DNA of 64,000 nucleotides from Desulfarculaceae bacterium (GTDB lineage Bacteria; Desulfobacterota; Desulfarculia; Desulfarculales; Desulfarculaceae), in NCBI GenBank assembly GCA_021737145.1, contig JAIPEN010000006.1, positions 240,829 to 304,828 of the forward strand, read 5' to 3'. This document shows, in pieces, positions 15,547 to 24,589 of this stretch. The notes beneath the pieces were generated by a model, which was not told where the DNA came from, made no database searches, and saw only the letters and a list, made by a program, of their open reading frames with translations. Both the position numbers and the translations under genes were made by a program. The first letter of the stretch is position 1, and each line of letters begins with the position of its first letter.

Positions 15547-18500
15547 TCAGCCCAGCAGCATGGTGCCGATTTGGGCCAACACGTCCTGATTGGAGAAGCC
15601 GCGCAGGTTGGGCGCGCCCGAGCGGCAGGAGGCCACGCAGGTGCCGCAGCCCTTGCACAGGGCCTCATTGATCACGGCCAGGCCGTTCTCGTCCTGGTCA
15701 ATGGCTTTGAAAGGGCACACCGCCCAGCACACCCCGCAGCCCACGCAGCGGTTCTGGTCGATCACCGCCACGGTGCCCGGCAGAGACATCTCTCCCTTGG
15801 AGAGCACGGTCACCGCCCGGGCCACCGCAGCCTGGGCCTGGGCCACCGCCTCCTCCATGGGCTTGGGGTAGTGGGCCAGGCCGGCCATGAACACCCCGTC
15901 AGTGGCGAAGTCCACCGGCCGCAGCTTGACGTGGGCCTCCAGGAACCAGCCGTCCTGATCCAGGGATATCTTGAACATCTGGGCCAGGGCCTCGTCGCGG
16001 TGGCTGACCACCGCGCTGGCCAGCACCAGCAGGTCGGCATCAAAGCTAAGCTCGCGGCCCAGGAGGGGGTCTTGCACCGCCACCGAGACCTGCTCGCCCG
16101 CCGCCTCCACCCGGGGCTTGTTCTCCGGGTCGTAGCGCACGAACAACACGCCGGCCTCGCGGGCCTTTTTGTAGAGCAGCTCGCGCTCGCCAAAGGTGCG
16201 CATGTCGCGGTAGAGGATGGCCACCTGGCACTCGGGGTTGTGCTCCTTGAGCCACAGGGCGCTCTCCACCGAATGGGCGCAACAGACCTTGGAGCAGTAG
16301 GGGCGCTCCGGCTCGCGGGAGCCCACGCACTGGATGAACACCGCGGAGTTGATTTTGGCCGGGTCCAGCTCGCCGCTCATGATGGCCGCATCCAACTCCA
16401 GATGGGTTTTCACCGCGGGATGCTGGCCCATGAGGTATTCGGTGGGCCGGTACTCCGCCGCGCCGGTGGCGATGATGGTCACCCCGTGCCGCACCATCTC
16501 TTCGCCTTCGCCGCCGGCCAGAGTGGTCTGGAAATTGCCCACAAAGCCGTCCACTTTCTGGATGGCGGCGCCCAGGTGCACGGTGATGTTGGGTTCGTCC
16601 TCCACCCGCTGCACCAGCTCGGCCAGATAGGGAGCCACCTCCTCGCCCTTGGCGGTTATCCGAAGCAGGCGGGCGTTGCCCCCCAGTTGGTTGTCGCGCT
16701 CCACCAGATGGGTGGGAAATCCCTGGCGGGCCAGCTCCAGGGCCGCGTTCATGCCGGCCAGGCCGCCGCCGATCACCAGGGCGCTGGGCAGGATGGAAAG
16801 CTTGGCCTCGCTCAGGGGCTCCAGCAGGCTGGCCTTGGCCACGGCCATGCGCACCTGGTCCTTGGCCCGCTCGGTGGCCTGGGCCGGGTCGTCGGCGTGC
16901 ACCCAGGAGGTCTGGTTGCGGATGTTGGCCATGTCAAAGAGGTACTTGTTCAGCCCGGCCGCCTGCAGGGTCTCCTGGAACAGGGGCTCGTGGGTGCGCG
17001 GGCTGCAGGCGGCCACCACGATGCGGTTGAGGTTCTGCTCACGGATCACCGCGGCCATCTTGTCCTGGGTGTCCTGGGAGCAGGTGAACAGGTTGTTCTC
17101 CACGTAGTCCACGTGGGGCAGGGTGGCCGCGTAGTCCATGACCGCCTGCACGTCCACCACCCCGGCGATGTTGATGCCGCAGGAGCAGACGAACACCCCC
17201 ACCCGGGGAGAGTCGCCGGCCACGTCGCGCTGGGGTATCTCCTCGGGGGGCGCGATCAGGCTGCCGCGCGACATAGCCAGGTCGCCAGAGGCGGCGCAGG
17301 CCGCGGCCGAGGCCTCCATGACGCTCAAGGGTATGTCCTTGGGCCCGGCCAGGGCCCCGCACACGTATATGCCCGGCCGGCTGCTGGCCACCGGGGTAAA
17401 CGAGCCGTTGGCCACAAAACCCGTGTCCGCCAGTTCCAGGCCCAGCCCACGGCACATGCGGGCGGTGTCGCCGTCCATCTCCAGGCCCTGGCTGAGCACC
17501 ACCAGGTCGAAGTCCTCGCTCTTGGCCTCGCCCTTTTCGTCCACATACTCCAGGCGCAGGTCGTGGTTGGGCAGCTCGCCGATGGAGTGGATGCGGCTGC
17601 GCACGAAGCGCACCCCCTTGTCCTTGGCCCCCTCGTAGGTGCGCTCGAAGTCCTTGCCAAAAGTGCGCATGTCCATGTAGAAGATGGCGGTGTCCAGGCC
17701 GTCGTGGGAGTGCTCCTTGGCGATGACCGCCTCTTTGATGGCGTACATGCAGCACACGCTGGAGCAGTAGCCGTGGTCGCAGTTGTTGATGTCCCGGGAG
17801 CCCACGCACTGCAGCCAGGCGATGCGCTTGGGCTCGTTCTCGTCGCTGGGGCGCACCAGGTGCCCCATCCAGGGCCCGCTGGCGCTGAGGATACGCTCGA
17901 ACTCCAGGGCGGTGACCACGTTGGGAAAGCTGGTGTAGGAGTACTGCGCAAAGGGGGTGGGGTCAAAGGGCTTAAACCCGGCCGAGAGCACCACCGCGCC
18001 CACGTCCAAGGTCAGCTCCTGGTCCTGCTGGGTGAAGTCCACCGCGTCGGCCGGACAGAATTTCTGGCAGGCCTTGCATTTGCCTTTTTGGAAATAGATG
18101 CAGTTGTCCCGGTCGATGGAGTATTTCAGGGGCACGGCCTGGGGATACTTGACATGGGCCGCCTTGCGCTGGTTCAGCCCGCAGTTGAACAAGTCGGGCA
18201 CCCGCTTGGGACATTTCTCGGAGCAGGCCCCGCAGGCGATGCACTTGTTCAGGTCTATGTAGCGGGCCTTCTGGTACAGGCTCACCCGAAAGGCGCCTAC
18301 CGAGCCCTCCACGCCCATGACCTCGGTGTTGGTGAGTATCTGGATGTTGGGATGACGGCCGCATTCCACCAGCTTGGGCGAGAGGATGCACATGGAGCAG
18401 TCGTTGGTGGGGAAAGTCTTGTCCAGCTGGGACATGACCCCGCCGATGGCAGGGGATTTTTCCACCAAATAGACCAGGTAGCCGGTGTCGGCCAAGTCCA

Positions 18501-18582
18501 GGGAGGCCTGGATGGCGGCCACGCCGCCGCCCACCACCATCACCGCTCCCACCGGCTGATGGGGATTTAACTGGGGAGACAT
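15547..18582 (-). CDS. hdrA: Tandem-fused HdrA-type flavoprotein (two FAD domains)
   Basis: A 1,011-residue protein, well over the usual 650-or-so of HdrA. Unit one has a Rossmann GGGVAA (18-23), PTNDCSMC...ECGRHPNI (59-80), ferredoxin Cys at 114/117/120/124, and a second set near 161-176. Unit two begins with the HdrA N-terminal domain (VGVFVCSCGINIAGVVDV, CSPRTHEPLF), then a second Rossmann VIGGGLAGMNAALELA near 610, the CVGSREPERPYCSKVCC motif, and two terminal [4Fe-4S] motifs (Cys946-956, Cys976-986). HdrA houses the bifurcating FAD, so a double version could hold two flavins. The start at 18582 has AAGGAGTG upstream. It is the first gene of a five-gene operon that lacks hdrB and hdrC. 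Confidence 0.92.
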   Translation of the reverse strand: MSPQLNPHQPVGAVMVVGGGVAAIQASLDLADTGYLVYLVEKSPAIGGVMSQLDKTFPTNDCSMCILSPKLVECGRHPNIQILTNTEVMGVEGSVGAFRVSLYQKARYIDLNKCIACGACSEKCPKRVPDLFNCGLNQRKAAHVKYPQAVPLKYSIDRDNCIYFQKGKCKACQKFCPADAVDFTQQDQELTLDVGAVVLSAGFKPFDPTPFAQYSYTSFPNVVTALEFERILSASGPWMGHLVRPSDENEPKRIAWLQCVGSRDINNCDHGYCSSVCCMYAIKEAVIAKEHSHDGLDTAIFYMDMRTFGKDFERTYEGAKDKGVRFVRSRIHSIGELPNHDLRLEYVDEKGEAKSEDFDLVVLSQGLEMDGDTARMCRGLGLELADTGFVANGSFTPVASSRPGIYVCGALAGPKDIPLSVMEASAAACAASGDLAMSRGSLIAPPEEIPQRDVAGDSPRVGVFVCSCGINIAGVVDVQAVMDYAATLPHVDYVENNLFTCSQDTQDKMAAVIREQNLNRIVVAACSPRTHEPLFQETLQAAGLNKYLFDMANIRNQTSWVHADDPAQATERAKDQVRMAVAKASLLEPLSEAKLSILPSALVIGGGLAGMNAALELARQGFPTHLVERDNQLGGNARLLRITAKGEEVAPYLAELVQRVEDEPNITVHLGAAIQKVDGFVGNFQTTLAGGEGEEMVRHGVTIIATGAAEYRPTEYLMGQHPAVKTHLELDAAIMSGELDPAKINSAVFIQCVGSREPERPYCSKVCCAHSVESALWLKEHNPECQVAILYRDMRTFGERELLYKKAREAGVLFVRYDPENKPRVEAAGEQVSVAVQDPLLGRELSFDADLLVLASAVVSHRDEALAQMFKISLDQDGWFLEAHVKLRPVDFATDGVFMAGLAHYPKPMEEAVAQAQAAVARAVTVLSKGEMSLPGTVAVIDQNRCVGCGVCWAVCPFKAIDQDENGLAVINEALCKGCGTCVASCRSGAPNLRGFSNQDVLAQIGTMLLG

Positions 18583-19505
18583 AATCACTCCTTGACCACG
18601 GGTAAGCCGTAAAGGGGCGGGCTGGGAGAACAGGCCCTGCTCTCCGGGGTCCGACCACTGGGCAGGGAGGCCGGGGTTGCAGGCGCAGGCAGTGGGGCCA
18701 TCCTCGCTTCCCGAGAAAAACGCGCGTCGGACGGCCCGGTCCGAAGCCATGGTCAACCCGGGAGAGTCAGGGATTCTGGAAAGGTTGTTAAGAAATAAGG
18801 CGGAAAGAAATGGTCACCGGCTTTCCCTGACTACCTTGCCCGGGCAGCATGCTCAGCAGGAACTCAAGTAAAGCCGAGAAATAGGAACATGGCGCGCACC
18901 ATTGTTTAGAGTCTTAATATCGCCATTAAATGGGAATCGGGGCCGCTAGTCAAATCGCTAATTTCAATGGTAGTTTAGGCCGCCACCCCCCTTGGGCCTA
19001 TCGGCCGGGGGCAAGCCCGGGCCCTGGCCGCCCTGGCCGCGCCCTGGACCTGGGTGCTGGTCACGACCCAGGCCATGGTAGCCGTAATCCAGATATCGTC
19101 GGTTCCCGCGATGGAAAGAGCTGCGCGGCACGCCGATTCAAAGCAGCGTCTGCTTAACCGGCGGGGACGACCCTTCCACCAGCCGGATGCTCTCCACCTA
19201 CAAACCTGCCTCAAGGGATCTGGCGGAGAACAGCTTCTAATCCACCCGCCCCAGGCTGCGCTCGACCGCCTTTTGCCAACGGCTAGGTCAGCCCGCTGGC
19301 CTTTGAAAACAAAATGATCACTCAAAAGATTGTCCGTTGTTACTGGGCAAGATCAAGACACCGCCCCGTTCGCGGCTAAATTGGGGAGCTTGTTTTGGAG
19401 GAGGCTTGGTCTTGAGCCTTTAGGATCGACGAGGGAGGAGCCTCGGCTTCCGCTGAATTTATGGGAAGTCAGTATTCCCGAGCCAATATTTAACAGTCTG
19501 CCGAA
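18583..19505. other. Non-coding or degraded stretch, 923 bp
   Basis: No open frame here has a recognisable domain or good start context. The right part carries a short glycerol-kinase-like C-terminal relic on the minus strand (19237-19287). The left part must contain the promoter of the HdrA operon. An AT-rich patch around 18900-18965 is the likeliest regulatory site, but I see no clear consensus. The stretch is less GC-rich than the adjacent Hdr operon and looks like an old insertion/deletion scar. Confidence 0.5.
19237..19287 (-). pseudogene. Relic of a glycerol kinase C-terminus
   Basis: One minus-strand frame reads SRWQKAVERSLGRVD followed by a stop at 19237-19239. This is strikingly like the last residues of glycerol kinase (family pattern WKKAVERSxxW). 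An in-frame stop lies just upstream and no other GlpK motif is found. It is at best a fragment left by a deletion; because it is short, chance similarity cannot be excluded. Confidence 0.4.
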
Positions 19506-20465
19506 TTACCTCAAAACATCGTCTTTATAGGTCATGGATCGATTGATTTTTCTTTTTCTGGCAATTGTTTCTAGGTGAAAAAAGTCCTCATGATTAAAGC
19601 ATCGTTCAGTGCGCGAAAAATTACATGGCTCATACGGCTCTGCTCTCAAGGATAGGTTGAGGCTCTTGTCGAATACATTTCCCAGGGTGGAGTTGCGATC
19701 CTTTAGGAAATATTGAAAACACCGGTAAATGTCACCTCCCGGAGAGATATAGATATAGTCATGCCCGGTGGAACATCTTTCCTGCCAATGATTGCTTATA
19801 TTTTCATTGAGTATCAAATCGTGTCCGTAAAGCTTTCTGGTTTTTGCCTCGTCGTCATAAAACGCCGGCACGAACCCTTCCTCGCTGGTGGGGCAGTGCA
19901 GATCATAGCCAACATCCGTGCTCACTCTTAGGTCATTGGCCTTGGCCAATTCCCTGATGTGTTCGACTTCATCGTAGTTGTCAGAAAACAGCAAGCTGTT
20001 AACCACCACATGAACGCCCTGATCTCGTGCGAACCGCGCTGCATCCACGATCTTGCCGGCCGGGATCTGGGTGGGATGATGGGTCATCCATAGTGATATT
20101 TTGTCGAGGTTGGCGTCTTGCGCGAGCATGTTCCAACGGCTTTTGACAAGTGAACCGTTGGTCACCAATTCCAGATAACGGATGTTGGGCTGGTTGGATA
20201 GCCAGGCGGCTCCCTTCAGGAACTCCTCGCACGTAAACGGCTCGCCAACGGTCTGCAATCTTATTCCCACAGGCACTGGAAGTTGACCGACCCACCTGAT
20301 TATTTTTTGAAACTTATGACCGCCTGTTTCATCCTCCCAGAACTTGTCCTTGGCGCGGCATTGATCATGTTCGGGTTTGGTGGACGCGCAGTACGGACAA
20401 TTGAAGTTGCACATGACCATATCAATGATGGTCCAGATCTCTAATAAGGGCGCGCTTATATTCAT
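19506..20465 (-). CDS. Radical SAM protein with SPASM-like Cys-rich C-terminus
   Basis: A 319-residue radical SAM enzyme. The CxxxCxxC cluster motif is CNFNCPYC (Cys19, Cys23, Cys26), followed by a GEP motif (TVGEPFTC) and a TIM-barrel pattern. The C-terminal part has CSTGHDYIYISPGGDIYRC and two more Cys in EPCNFSRTERC, arranged like the auxiliary-cluster region of SPASM/twitch proteins. Substrates in this class include peptides, sugars and aminocyclitols. The gene lies 50 bases downstream of the double sugar-porter gene on the same strand, but its base composition is clearly more AT-rich than that gene, suggesting separate acquisition. The function is not recognisable beyond the class. Confidence 0.85.
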   Translation of the reverse strand: MNISAPLLEIWTIIDMVMCNFNCPYCASTKPEHDQCRAKDKFWEDETGGHKFQKIIRWVGQLPVPVGIRLQTVGEPFTCEEFLKGAAWLSNQPNIRYLELVTNGSLVKSRWNMLAQDANLDKISLWMTHHPTQIPAGKIVDAARFARDQGVHVVVNSLLFSDNYDEVEHIRELAKANDLRVSTDVGYDLHCPTSEEGFVPAFYDDEAKTRKLYGHDLILNENISNHWQERCSTGHDYIYISPGGDIYRCFQYFLKDRNSTLGNVFDKSLNLSLRAEPYEPCNFSRTERCFNHEDFFHLETIARKRKINRSMTYKDDVLR

Positions 20466-20515
20466 AAGGATTCGCTCTCCTGAAATCCCCGCCTGGTCCC
20501 CCCAGGCAAGAGGGC

Positions 20516-23233
20516 TCAGCTTTGGGGCGGCCCTTCTTCCCCGTCGATTACGATGTTCTTTTTACCTGACCAGGAGGATTCGATTTCCTCCAAAGTGCAC
20601 CCCTTGGTTTCCGGGAGATATTTCCAGCAAATCAGCGCGCCCGCCGCCGTGATGGCGCCGAAGATCCAGAAGGTCAGGACAGAGCCCAACGAACTGAAGA
20701 AAATCGGGAAAATGAGGGCGAATATAAAGGAGAAAATGCTGTTGGCCCCGAACACCAGGCCCAGGGCGGCCCCCCTGACCCGCTGGGGGTATATCTCCGA
20801 GACCACCACGTTGGAGACCGGCCCCAGGCTGACCGCAAAGGCCCCCACGAACACGCCCAGACCGCCCAGCAGCAGGGCGCGGGACCAAAACCCGCTCCAC
20901 CCGGTATGGCCGAGAACAACCCCGGTCGAGACCAGTGAACAGATCATGATCGCCAGCCCCCACATGACCAGGGGCTTTCTGCCCAGGCGCTCCACCAGCC
21001 ACATGGAGACCAGGGTCATGGCCAGGTTCACCGCCCCCAGACCGAAGGTCGCCAAAACCGAAGCGGTGTATGAGCCGAAGCCGGCGCTTTGGAAAATGGT
21101 GGGCGCATAGAGCAGCAGCGCGTCGAACCCGGTGAACACCGCCAGGAACATCAAGATCATGCCCAACAACAGGGGAGGAAAGAGCTTGGGGTTAAGCAGT
21201 TCGGACCACCCCCCCTCCTCTTGGTCGTCCTGCCCCTGGCGCATGGCTTCGATGGCCGCCTCCGGATCGCTGACCCCCATGCCCCTGAGCATTCTCAGGC
21301 TGGCGCTCCGCCGGCCGCGGCTATAGAGCCAGCGGGGGGATTCGGGCAGAAAGAGCAGGCCCAGCCCGTAAACCGCGCTGGGAGCGGCGGCGGCGGCAAA
21401 CATGTAGCGCCAGCCGTGGGGCAGGGTCTCGAAAAACAGGGCCGCCAGATAGGACAGCAGTATTCCCACGGCCAGGGTGGCCTGGCTGAGGGTCAAAAGG
21501 CGGCCCCGGATCTCGGGAGGCGCTATTTCCGATATGTACACGGAGTTGGCCACCGCCGCGACGCCCATGGTCAGGCCGATCAGGAACCTGGCCCCCACCA
21601 GGGTCGGGAAGCTTTGGGCAAGGGCGCTGGCAAAGGCGCCGGCGACGAACAGGGCGGCCGTGGACATGAGCAGATAACGCCGGCCAAAGAGGTCCGAGGC
21701 CTTCCCCGCCAGGATTTGGCCGATGAACAGGCCCGCGCTCAAGGAGCTGACCAGCACTCCCTGTTCCAGGTTGCCGAGGCCCCACTCCCTGGTGATCAAC
21801 ACCAGGGCGCCGGCGATGATGCCCACGTTGAACCCGATCAACAGGGCGCCCGTCCCGGCCACCGTGGTTATGGCGTAATAGACCAGGTTGCCCTTTTTGA
21901 GGGCGCGGGCCCGCTCGGTGAACAGCCGCTGGATGCGCTCCAGGGCCAGACCCCCGGTCTCCATGAAATTTTTTCTGAGGAACAACAGCCCGGCAAAGGC
22001 CACGATGGCGAAGATCAGGTAGAAGCCGGTGTCTTCCAGCTCCCGCAGGAAAAAAATCGCGCCCGAGGCATTGATGATGGCGAACAGCCAGTGAGCCGCC
22101 ACGGGGATGCTCATGGCCGCGCCCCTGATGCGCTGGGGGAAGACTTCGGCCACGATCACCCAGAGCAGCGGGCCCCAGCTGAAAGAAAAGAAGGCGATAT
22201 AGCCGGTGAGGCAGACCACGGCCAGGCGGCTGGAAACAAAGGCATCGTGATCCAGAAAGCCCGATCCGGCGGCCAAAACGCTAAGGCAGGCGCCCATGCC
22301 CACCAGCCCGATGCGCAGAAGCAGGCGGCGGCTGATCCTGTCCACCAGGGCCATGGCCACCAGGGTCATGACCAGATTGACCAGGCTGAGCCCGATGGTC
22401 ACGGCCAGGTTGGTGTCGGCCACGGCAAAGCCTTCATAGGTCAGGATGGTCGAGGCGTTGTAGAGGAACGCGTTGATCCCCACGAACTGCTGAAAGAAGA
22501 ACAGGCCCACCACGAAAAACAGGGCCAGGCGAATCGGCGGGGCGGCCAGGCGCATCCAGGTGTCCTCGGACTGCCGGGAGAGGGACTCCTTGAGGTCGCG
22601 GATAATCTCATCCGCGTCGGGGTCCCCGATTTTTTTAAAGTTGGCGCGGGCCTCTTCTTCGTCCCCCTTAGACAGCAGCCAGCGGGGCGACTCCACCAGC
22701 CATAGCGAAGCCATGCTCAAAAACACGCCGGGGACCGTCCCGATGATCAGCATGTACCGCCAGCTGTCCGGAATGCCTTGCAAGAAATAGGGGACCGCGT
22801 AGGAGAGCATGATGCCGCAGGTGATGCCCAACTGGTTGACCGTAACCAACCTTCCCCGCATACGGGCCGGCGCTATTTCGGCGATGTAGAGCGGCGCGAC
22901 CAACGAGACCGCGCCCAGGGCCACCCCGACCAGCGCCCGGCAGGCGATAAAGGCCTCTGGCGAATTGATCATGGCCCCGGAGAAGCTTCCCAACACGAAC
23001 AGGGCGGCGGTGGCCATGATGCAGTCGCGCCGGCCGATGTGGTCGGCCACTATCCCCACCAGGGCCGCCCCGACCACCGCCCCGAACAGGACGGCGCTGA
23101 CCGCCAGTTCCTCCTGAAGCGCGGTGAGTTTCCAGGCGACATTGAGCTGCGGCAAAACGGCGGATATGACGCCGGTGTTATAGCCGAAGAGCAGGCCCCC
23201 GATAGAGGCGATGCAGGCCATCAGCCACGGCAC
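20516..23233 (-). CDS. Tandem-duplicated MFS sugar porter (two complete 12-helix units in one chain)
   Basis: A 905-residue membrane protein, twice the length of a normal sugar porter. Unit one (1 to about 440) has GGLLFGYNTGVISAVLP, ADHIGRR (63-69), VESPRWLLSKG, QQFVGINAFLYNAS and AEVFPQRIRG. A short basic linker (ERARALKKGN) follows. Unit two repeats GALLIGFNVGIIAGALV, ASDLFGRR, PESPRWLYSRG, SEIYPQRVRG and ends PETKGCTLEEIE. The equivalent PETKG box closing unit one is degraded to METGG. The start is GTG at 23233, directly abutting the preceding stop (TAAGTG). It probably imports or exports a sugar or sugar-like product of the cluster. There is no stop or frame break between the halves. Confidence 0.88.
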   Translation of the reverse strand: MPWLMACIASIGGLLFGYNTGVISAVLPQLNVAWKLTALQEELAVSAVLFGAVVGAALVGIVADHIGRRDCIMATAALFVLGSFSGAMINSPEAFIACRALVGVALGAVSLVAPLYIAEIAPARMRGRLVTVNQLGITCGIMLSYAVPYFLQGIPDSWRYMLIIGTVPGVFLSMASLWLVESPRWLLSKGDEEEARANFKKIGDPDADEIIRDLKESLSRQSEDTWMRLAAPPIRLALFFVVGLFFFQQFVGINAFLYNASTILTYEGFAVADTNLAVTIGLSLVNLVMTLVAMALVDRISRRLLLRIGLVGMGACLSVLAAGSGFLDHDAFVSSRLAVVCLTGYIAFFSFSWGPLLWVIVAEVFPQRIRGAAMSIPVAAHWLFAIINASGAIFFLRELEDTGFYLIFAIVAFAGLLFLRKNFMETGGLALERIQRLFTERARALKKGNLVYYAITTVAGTGALLIGFNVGIIAGALVLITREWGLGNLEQGVLVSSLSAGLFIGQILAGKASDLFGRRYLLMSTAALFVAGAFASALAQSFPTLVGARFLIGLTMGVAAVANSVYISEIAPPEIRGRLLTLSQATLAVGILLSYLAALFFETLPHGWRYMFAAAAAPSAVYGLGLLFLPESPRWLYSRGRRSASLRMLRGMGVSDPEAAIEAMRQGQDDQEEGGWSELLNPKLFPPLLLGMILMFLAVFTGFDALLLYAPTIFQSAGFGSYTASVLATFGLGAVNLAMTLVSMWLVERLGRKPLVMWGLAIMICSLVSTGVVLGHTGWSGFWSRALLLGGLGVFVGAFAVSLGPVSNVVVSEIYPQRVRGAALGLVFGANSIFSFIFALIFPIFFSSLGSVLTFWIFGAITAAGALICWKYLPETKGCTLEEIESSWSGKKNIVIDGEEGPPQS

Positions 23234-24589
23234 TTAGGCCACCGCCCGGCGAAAGAGGGGAGAATGCCGGAATTCCCGCACCGCTTCGATTATCCGGTCC
23301 TGTTCCTCCAGCGACATGCCGTTGAAGATAGGCAGGGAGAGCTTGCGCTGGTGCAGGCTTTCAGTCACCGGCAATCGCACGCCCTTGTACACCGTTTGCC
23401 GCAGGGGCGTTTCCTGCTGGTGGGACAACCTGGAGTAGATGATCTCGGTCGGCAATCCCCGGGCCTCCATAAAGCTCTCCAGCCCGTCCCTGGCTTGGCT
23501 ATTGGGCAGGGTGACGGTGTATTGGTGCCAGCTGTGCCCGGGGCCGCCCTTGGGCAGGGCCAGAATCCCGGCCCGCGCCGGTTCCTGCAAGGCCTCGTTG
23601 TAGCGGGAGGCGAGACAAAGCCGCCTGAAGTTGATCAGCGACAGATAAGGCAGCCGGGCCAGCAGGGTGGCGGCCTGGAGATTGTCGATCATGCAGTTGA
23701 ACCCGAAAGGCAGATGCTTGACCATTTTCTGCCCGGGCTCGAACCCGTGGTAGGAGATCCGGGCCGCCTTGGCCGCCAGTTCGCCGTCGTCGGTCAGCAC
23801 CGCCCCGGCCTTGCCGCAGCCGGCAAAGTTCTTGTAGGTGTTGAAGCTCAGGGTCGCCAGGTGGGCCTTCTTGCCCGCTCCGCTGGCGCCGATGGCCTGG
23901 CAGGCGTCCTCCAGCAGGCTCAGGCCCCGCTGGTCGGCGATGTCCCTCAGGGCTTCCAGGTCGGCCAGGCCGCCGTAAAGGTCCACCGGCAGGATGACCT
24001 TGGTGCGCGGGGTGATGGCCTGCTCCACGCTCTCGGGAGCCAGGTTGTGGGTGTCTTCCCGGACCTCGGCCAGGACCGGCTTGGCTTGGGTGGCTAGCAC
24101 CGCGTTTTCGGTGGCGGCGAAACTGTTGGCCGGGATGATCACCTCGTCTCCGGGCCCCACTCCCAGGGCAAGCAGGGAGACGGTGAGGGCGGCGGTCCCG
24201 CTGGCGCAGAGGATGACGTGGCCTACGTCCAGAAAGTCGCCTAGATGGCCGGCCAGGGCCTCGGTCTCCGGGCCATAGATGCAGGCGCCCCGGCGAATGC
24301 ATCCGGCGGCCGCCTCGATGCAGGCGTCCTTCTCCTCGTCGCGCAGCATGCGCTCAAAGGGCTCGAAGGCGGTCAGCCCCTGCTCCGGGGCCGGGGGGAA
24401 CAGGCCCTCGGCCCAGCGCGCCGGGCCGCGACTCGCCTGGCCCTGGAAATAGGCGGCCAACTCGCGGTTGGCCAGAACCTCCTTGAATGCTGGCGCTTGG
24501 GAACGGCCAGCGGATTCACGGGCCTGGTTCAGCCATTCATAAAGCGCGTGCAGGCCGTCGCTGCGGCCGTTGCATATTAAGCCAGACAC
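23234..24589 (-). CDS. DegT/DnrJ/EryC1/StrS family PLP aminotransferase
   Basis: A 451-residue sugar aminotransferase-type enzyme. Recognisable are GPETEALAGHLGDFLDVGHVILCASGTAAL, IPANSFAATENAVL, VDLYGGLADLEALRDIA, LLEDACQAIGA, and SFNTYKNFAGCGKAGAVLTDD with the PLP lysine in the YKN position. The C-terminal half has GFNCMIDNLQAATLLARLPYL, typical of the family. An additional N-terminal segment of roughly 80 residues precedes the usual start. The family transaminates nucleotide-linked keto-sugars or cyclitols. The start is GTG overlapping the HAD gene stop (TAGTG). Nearby GMC oxidoreductase could supply the keto substrate; this is inference. Confidence 0.9.
   Translation of the reverse strand: MSGLICNGRSDGLHALYEWLNQARESAGRSQAPAFKEVLANRELAAYFQGQASRGPARWAEGLFPPAPEQGLTAFEPFERMLRDEEKDACIEAAAGCIRRGACIYGPETEALAGHLGDFLDVGHVILCASGTAALTVSLLALGVGPGDEVIIPANSFAATENAVLATQAKPVLAEVREDTHNLAPESVEQAITPRTKVILPVDLYGGLADLEALRDIADQRGLSLLEDACQAIGASGAGKKAHLATLSFNTYKNFAGCGKAGAVLTDDGELAAKAARISYHGFEPGQKMVKHLPFGFNCMIDNLQAATLLARLPYLSLINFRRLCLASRYNEALQEPARAGILALPKGGPGHSWHQYTVTLPNSQARDGLESFMEARGLPTEIIYSRLSHQQETPLRQTVYKGVRLPVTESLHQRKLSLPIFNGMSLEEQDRIIEAVREFRHSPLFRRAVA

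Noticed and set aside
15532..18570. Long plus-strand open frame of about 1,010 codons opposite hdrA
   Set aside because: It is the antisense shadow of a GC-rich gene: His/Gly/Ala/Val-rich composition with no domain. The minus-strand HdrA motifs are unambiguous.
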